Part shown: positions 10,846-13,815 of the stretch, piece after piece
How the letters are laid out: the number at the start of each line of letters is the position of its first letter
Position numbering within the stretch: the stretch's first letter is position 1
From: Neisseriaceae bacterium
Lineage (GTDB): Bacteria; Pseudomonadota; Gammaproteobacteria; Burkholderiales; Neisseriaceae
Reading direction: 5' to 3'
Length of the DNA: 13,815 nt
Assembly (NCBI GenBank): GCA_030146285.1
Contig: JASLBZ010000226.1
Coordinates: forward strand, 1-13,815
Notes under the pieces: generated by a model
Database searches by the model: none
What the model was told of the DNA's origin: nothing
The model's input: the letters and a program-made list of their open reading frames with translations, nothing else
Position numbers and translations under genes: made by a program

Positions 10846-13815
10846 TTAAAGGATAACGCGTTCTATACCGCCATTGTGGGCTTTTTTCACAAATTCATCT
10901 AACCAATTTTCACCCAAAGTGTATTTGGCCATTTCAACAACAATATAATCTGCTGTAATGTCTGTGTCTTCACGATAACGGCTCAAGCCTTGCAAACAAG
11001 CAGGGCATGAAGTGAGAATTTTAACAGGTTCACCTTCAGGCAGCTTGGCCTTGTCTTTTAGAATTTCTTCTTGCTTTCTAAAGCGCACTTGCGTGGCAAT
11101 ATCAGGACGAGACACGGCAAACATACCCGACTCACCACAACAACGATCGGTTTGTTGTACATTTTTCCCCATCAATTCATTGACGACTTTAATGGGTTGC
11201 GTGGTTTTAATCGGTGTGTGACAAGGGTCATGGTACATGTATTGCTGACCCTCGATACCATCTAGCTTGATGCCTTTTTCCAATAAAAATTCATGGATGT
11301 CCAAAATACGGCAATCAGGGAAGATTTCTTCAAAACGGTAATCGACCAATTGGTCATAACACGTGCCACAGCTAACCACCACGGTTTTAATGTCCAAATA
11401 GTTCAAGGTGTTTGATACGCGGTGGAATAAAACACGGTTTTCCGTGGTAATCGCATCACCTTTGTCTTTATTGCCGCCTGCAGTTTGTGGGTAACCACAG
11501 CATAAATAGCCAGGTGGCAATACCGTTTGTACCCCAGCATGCCAAAGCATGGCTTGGGTCGCCAGACCCACTTGGCTAAACAAGCGCTCAGAACCACAGC
11601 CTGGGAAGTAGAATACGGCTTCTGAGTCTTCAGGCAAAGCAGGGTTGCGAATAATGGGTACGGTTTTGTTGTCTTCAATATTCAGTAAAGCGCGTGCCGT
11701 TTTAATCGGTACTTCGCGTGGCAATGGGCGACTAATAAAGTGCACAATTTCTTCTTTAAGCGCAGGTTTGCCTAAAGTGGGTTTGGGGTGTGCTTTGTCT
11801 TTTTGGATGATGCCAAAGCCAAATTTTTTGATTAAATCATAACCCCAGTTTTGTGCTTTAAAGCCCATTTTTACCACGCCAGTACGCAATGCCTTGATGG
11901 TGTTTGGATCTTTGGCATTTAAAAATGCCATGCCCAATGCAACGGTTGGATTAAAACGTTTTTTGCCTTGTTTACGCAAGAAGTTGCGCATCGCTACTGT
12001 AACATCACCAAAGTCAATATTAACGGGACAAGGTTTTTCACAACGATGGCAAACGGTACAGTGATCAGCCACATCATTGAGTTCATTAAAATGCTTCAAT
12101 GAAACACCACGACGGGTTTGTTCTTCGTATAAAAACGCTTCTGCCAACAAACCAACGCTTAAAATTTTATTGCGTGGGCTGTACAACAAGTTAGCGCGTG
12201 GCACATGGGTGCTGCATACTGGTTTACATTTACCACAGCGCAAGCAATCTTTAATCGAATTGGTAATGCTGCCCAAATCCGATTGCTCCATAATCAAAGA
12301 TTCAAAGCCCAATAACTCAAATGATGGCGTATAGGCATTGCGTAAATCCCAACCAGGCATCAATTTACCACGGTTAAAGTGACCTTTAGGGTCGACTTTG
12401 GCTTTGTAATCCCAAAATGGTTTGATTTCTTCTTCGGTTAAAAACTCCAACTTGGTAATACCAATGCCATGCTCACCAGAAATCACACCGTTTAAGTCTT
12501 TTGCAAGCTTCATGATGCGGGCAACTGAGTCATGGGCCGTTTGCAACATATTGTAATCGTCTGAGTTTACTGGAATGTTGGTGTGAACGTTGCCATCACC
12601 TGCATGCATGTGCAAGGCAACAAAAACACGACCACGAACCACTTTAACGTGAATTTCATTCAGTTTTTTGACGATTAAGGTATCAGACTTGCCGCCAAAT
12701 ATTTCGTGCAAAGGCTGCATCACATCGCGTTTAATCGATACACGCAATTGGAAGTCTCGCATGGTCAAGAAGCAGCTTCGGCTCACGTCTGCTGCAACAT
12801 CTTCGGTGACTTTGGTGGTGGCAATGGCCAAATACTCGCCCAAAGGCGCATCTAGATTGTCATGCAACCACTGCCATTGACTGCGAACTTGGCTAACGTG
12901 ATCGATAGCATGCTGTGCACGTTCACCCAATAATTCTTTGCTGGAAATGTCCGTGCCCATTTTGTCAACAGGCAGCTTGTTGTTTTGCAAGTAGTTCAAT
13001 AGTGCATCGCACAAGGCAATTTTGTTTTGAATCGACAGTTCAATGTTGATGCGTTCAATGCCGTCTGAATATTCGCCCAAACGTTCCAGTGGAATCACCA
13101 CGTCTTCATTAATCTTAAAGGCGTTGGTGTGTTTGGCAATGGCAGCAGTGCGTGAGCGGTCTAGCCAGAAGGTTTTGCGTGCTTCTGGGGTGACTGCGAT
13201 AAAACCTTCGCCTTGACGGGCATTGGCAAAACGCACAATGCGAGCAGCGGCTTCTTGTAAGTCATCTTCGTTGTCAGACACAATATCGGCTAGCAACACC
13301 ATTTTCGGGCGGCCTTTGCCTGCGGCTTTGGTCGAATAACCCACAGCACGCACATAACGCCAATCCAAATGCTCTAGGCCTGCCAACTTAACTGTTGGGT
13401 GCGCCAATAAGTAATCGCGAATCTCAACAATAGAAGGGGTTGCCGATGCAACGGTACCAAAAAACTCCAAGCACACAGTGCGTGTGAATTTGGGCATGGT
13501 GTGTAAAACAAAGGCAACGCTGGTAATGATACCGTCCGTACCTTCTTTTTGTACGCCAGGCACACCAGATAAAAATTTATCGGTAACGTCTTTACCCAAG
13601 CCAACTTTACGGAATTTACTGCCTTCAATTTCAAGGCGTTCGGTTTTAACGATGTTTTTACCATCGTCGGTTAAGGTGTGTACATCAAAAATGGCAGTGG
13701 CTTCATCGTGAATTTTGCCAAAATTATGGCGCACACGTTCAATCAATAGCCATTCACCTGATGGATTCACCATTTTCCAATAGGCAAGATTGTCCAGTGC
13801 CGTACCCCAAAGTAC
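10846..13815 (-). CDS. FAD-linked oxidase/iron-sulfur oxidoreductase fusion (DUF3683 type, D-lactate/glycolate dehydrogenase-like), 5' end beyond the window
   Basis: The frame is open to the right edge, so this is the C-terminal 989 residues of a longer protein; family members are about 1,280. In order it shows the end of the FAD-binding domain (KEGTDGIITSVAFVLHTMP, about 90-108), the FAD-oxidase C-terminal domain with HMHAGDGNVHTNIPV (402-416) and SGEHGIGITK (446-455), two 4Fe-4S clusters (C524, C527, C530, C534 and C586, C589, C592, C596), and two CCG domains (C740, C772/C773, C816/C819; C865, C892/C893, C937/C940). This is a single-chain version of the GlcD plus GlcF or Dld plus LldE arrangement, so 2-hydroxyacid oxidation feeding quinones is likely. 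The substrate is not known. The ATG at 13773 is internal, not the start. The stop is followed by the inverted uptake-sequence pair. Confidence 0.88.
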   Translation of the reverse strand, partial: VLWGTALDNLAYWKMVNPSGEWLLIERVRHNFGKIHDEATAIFDVHTLTDDGKNIVKTERLEIEGSKFRKVGLGKDVTDKFLSGVPGVQKEGTDGIITSVAFVLHTMPKFTRTVCLEFFGTVASATPSIVEIRDYLLAHPTVKLAGLEHLDWRYVRAVGYSTKAAGKGRPKMVLLADIVSDNEDDLQEAAARIVRFANARQGEGFIAVTPEARKTFWLDRSRTAAIAKHTNAFKINEDVVIPLERLGEYSDGIERINIELSIQNKIALCDALLNYLQNNKLPVDKMGTDISSKELLGERAQHAIDHVSQVRSQWQWLHDNLDAPLGEYLAIATTKVTEDVAADVSRSCFLTMRDFQLRVSIKRDVMQPLHEIFGGKSDTLIVKKLNEIHVKVVRGRVFVALHMHAGDGNVHTNIPVNSDDYNMLQTAHDSVARIMKLAKDLNGVISGEHGIGITKLEFLTEEEIKPFWDYKAKVDPKGHFNRGKLMPGWDLRNAYTPSFELLGFESLIMEQSDLGSITNSIKDCLRCGKCKPVCSTHVPRANLLYSPRNKILSVGLLAEAFLYEEQTRRGVSLKHFNELNDVADHCTVCHRCEKPCPVNIDFGDVTVAMRNFLRKQGKKRFNPTVALGMAFLNAKDPNTIKALRTGVVKMGFKAQNWGYDLIKKFGFGIIQKDKAHPKPTLGKPALKEEIVHFISRPLPREVPIKTARALLNIEDNKTVPIIRNPALPEDSEAVFYFPGCGSERLFSQVGLATQAMLWHAGVQTVLPPGYLCCGYPQTAGGNKDKGDAITTENRVLFHRVSNTLNYLDIKTVVVSCGTCYDQLVDYRFEEIFPDCRILDIHEFLLEKGIKLDGIEGQQYMYHDPCHTPIKTTQPIKVVNELMGKNVQQTDRCCGESGMFAVSRPDIATQVRFRKQEEILKDKAKLPEGEPVKILTSCPACLQGLSRYREDTDITADYIVVEMAKYTLGENWLDEFVKKAHNGGIERVIL
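13058..13069 (+). other. Canonical neisserial DNA uptake sequence (ATGCCGTCTGAA)
   Basis: All 12 bases of the classical AT-DUS of Neisseria meningitidis and N. gonorrhoeae are present, inside the DUF3683 gene where the opposite strand encodes SDGIE. It differs in dialect from the words at 6149 and 10814. It may be a chance match, a relic of transferred DNA, or a tolerated dialect. Confidence 0.5.

Noticed and set aside
1..13815. CRISPR arrays, tRNA or rRNA genes, insertion sequences, prophage or defence genes
   Set aside because: No regularly spaced repeats, cloverleaf sequences, transposase motifs or defence domains were seen on either strand.

Overview
The window looks like a chromosomal segment of a moderately AT-rich betaproteobacterium, most likely a member of the Neisseriaceae. 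The main pointers are 12-base DNA uptake sequence (DUS) dialect words (AGGCAGCCTGAA at 10814-10825, AGGCTGCCTGAA at 6149-6160, ATGCCGTCTGAA at 13058-13069), including one arranged as a near-perfect inverted pair after a gene. The genus cannot be fixed from this sequence. Nearly everything is core or ordinary accessory metabolism. I see no transposase, phage, toxin-antitoxin, CRISPR or defence gene.

Region 1 (1-5473) is a polyamine (putrescine) catabolism locus. Three minus-strand genes, read in the order puuD (gamma-glutamyl-GABA hydrolase type), puuA (gamma-glutamylpolyamine synthetase type) and spuC (class III putrescine aminotransferase type), end at a strong palindromic terminator at the left edge. 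The plus-strand aldehyde dehydrogenase puuC is divergent. The set resembles the spuABC order of pseudomonads, with an aminotransferase and no PuuB oxidase. Together the genes would turn putrescine, free or gamma-glutamylated, into GABA. The 371-base divergent control region holds a matched pair of FNR-like motifs at nearly equal distance from both start codons, a 13-base palindrome, a G7 tract and a 9-base inverted repeat.

Region 2 (5474-8833) is a plus-strand run: thiL (thiamine-phosphate kinase) and pgpA (phosphatidylglycerophosphatase A) overlap by 8 bases, apaG starts 2 bases after pgpA, and an SLC1/DAACS-type symporter with unusual binding-site residues follows 38 bases later. A bidirectional terminator closes the run.

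Region 3 (8834-10594) has a Bcp/PrxQ-type peroxiredoxin on the minus strand, and divergent from it a YfeH-like member of the bile acid:sodium symporter superfamily on the plus strand.

Region 4 (10595-13815) holds the 4.5S signal recognition particle RNA gene (ffs) on the minus strand with its own promoter and a bidirectional terminator shared with the upstream transporter. Next come the inverted DUS pair and a large minus-strand FAD-linked oxidase/iron-sulfur fusion protein (DUF3683 type, D-lactate/glycolate dehydrogenase-like), whose N-terminus lies beyond the right edge.

The points most worth a second look are the symmetric regulatory motifs of the polyamine locus, the altered SLC1 transporter, the mixed DUS dialects, and the DUS dyad lying between the oxidoreductase end and the ffs promoter. 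None amounts to a clearly new system.
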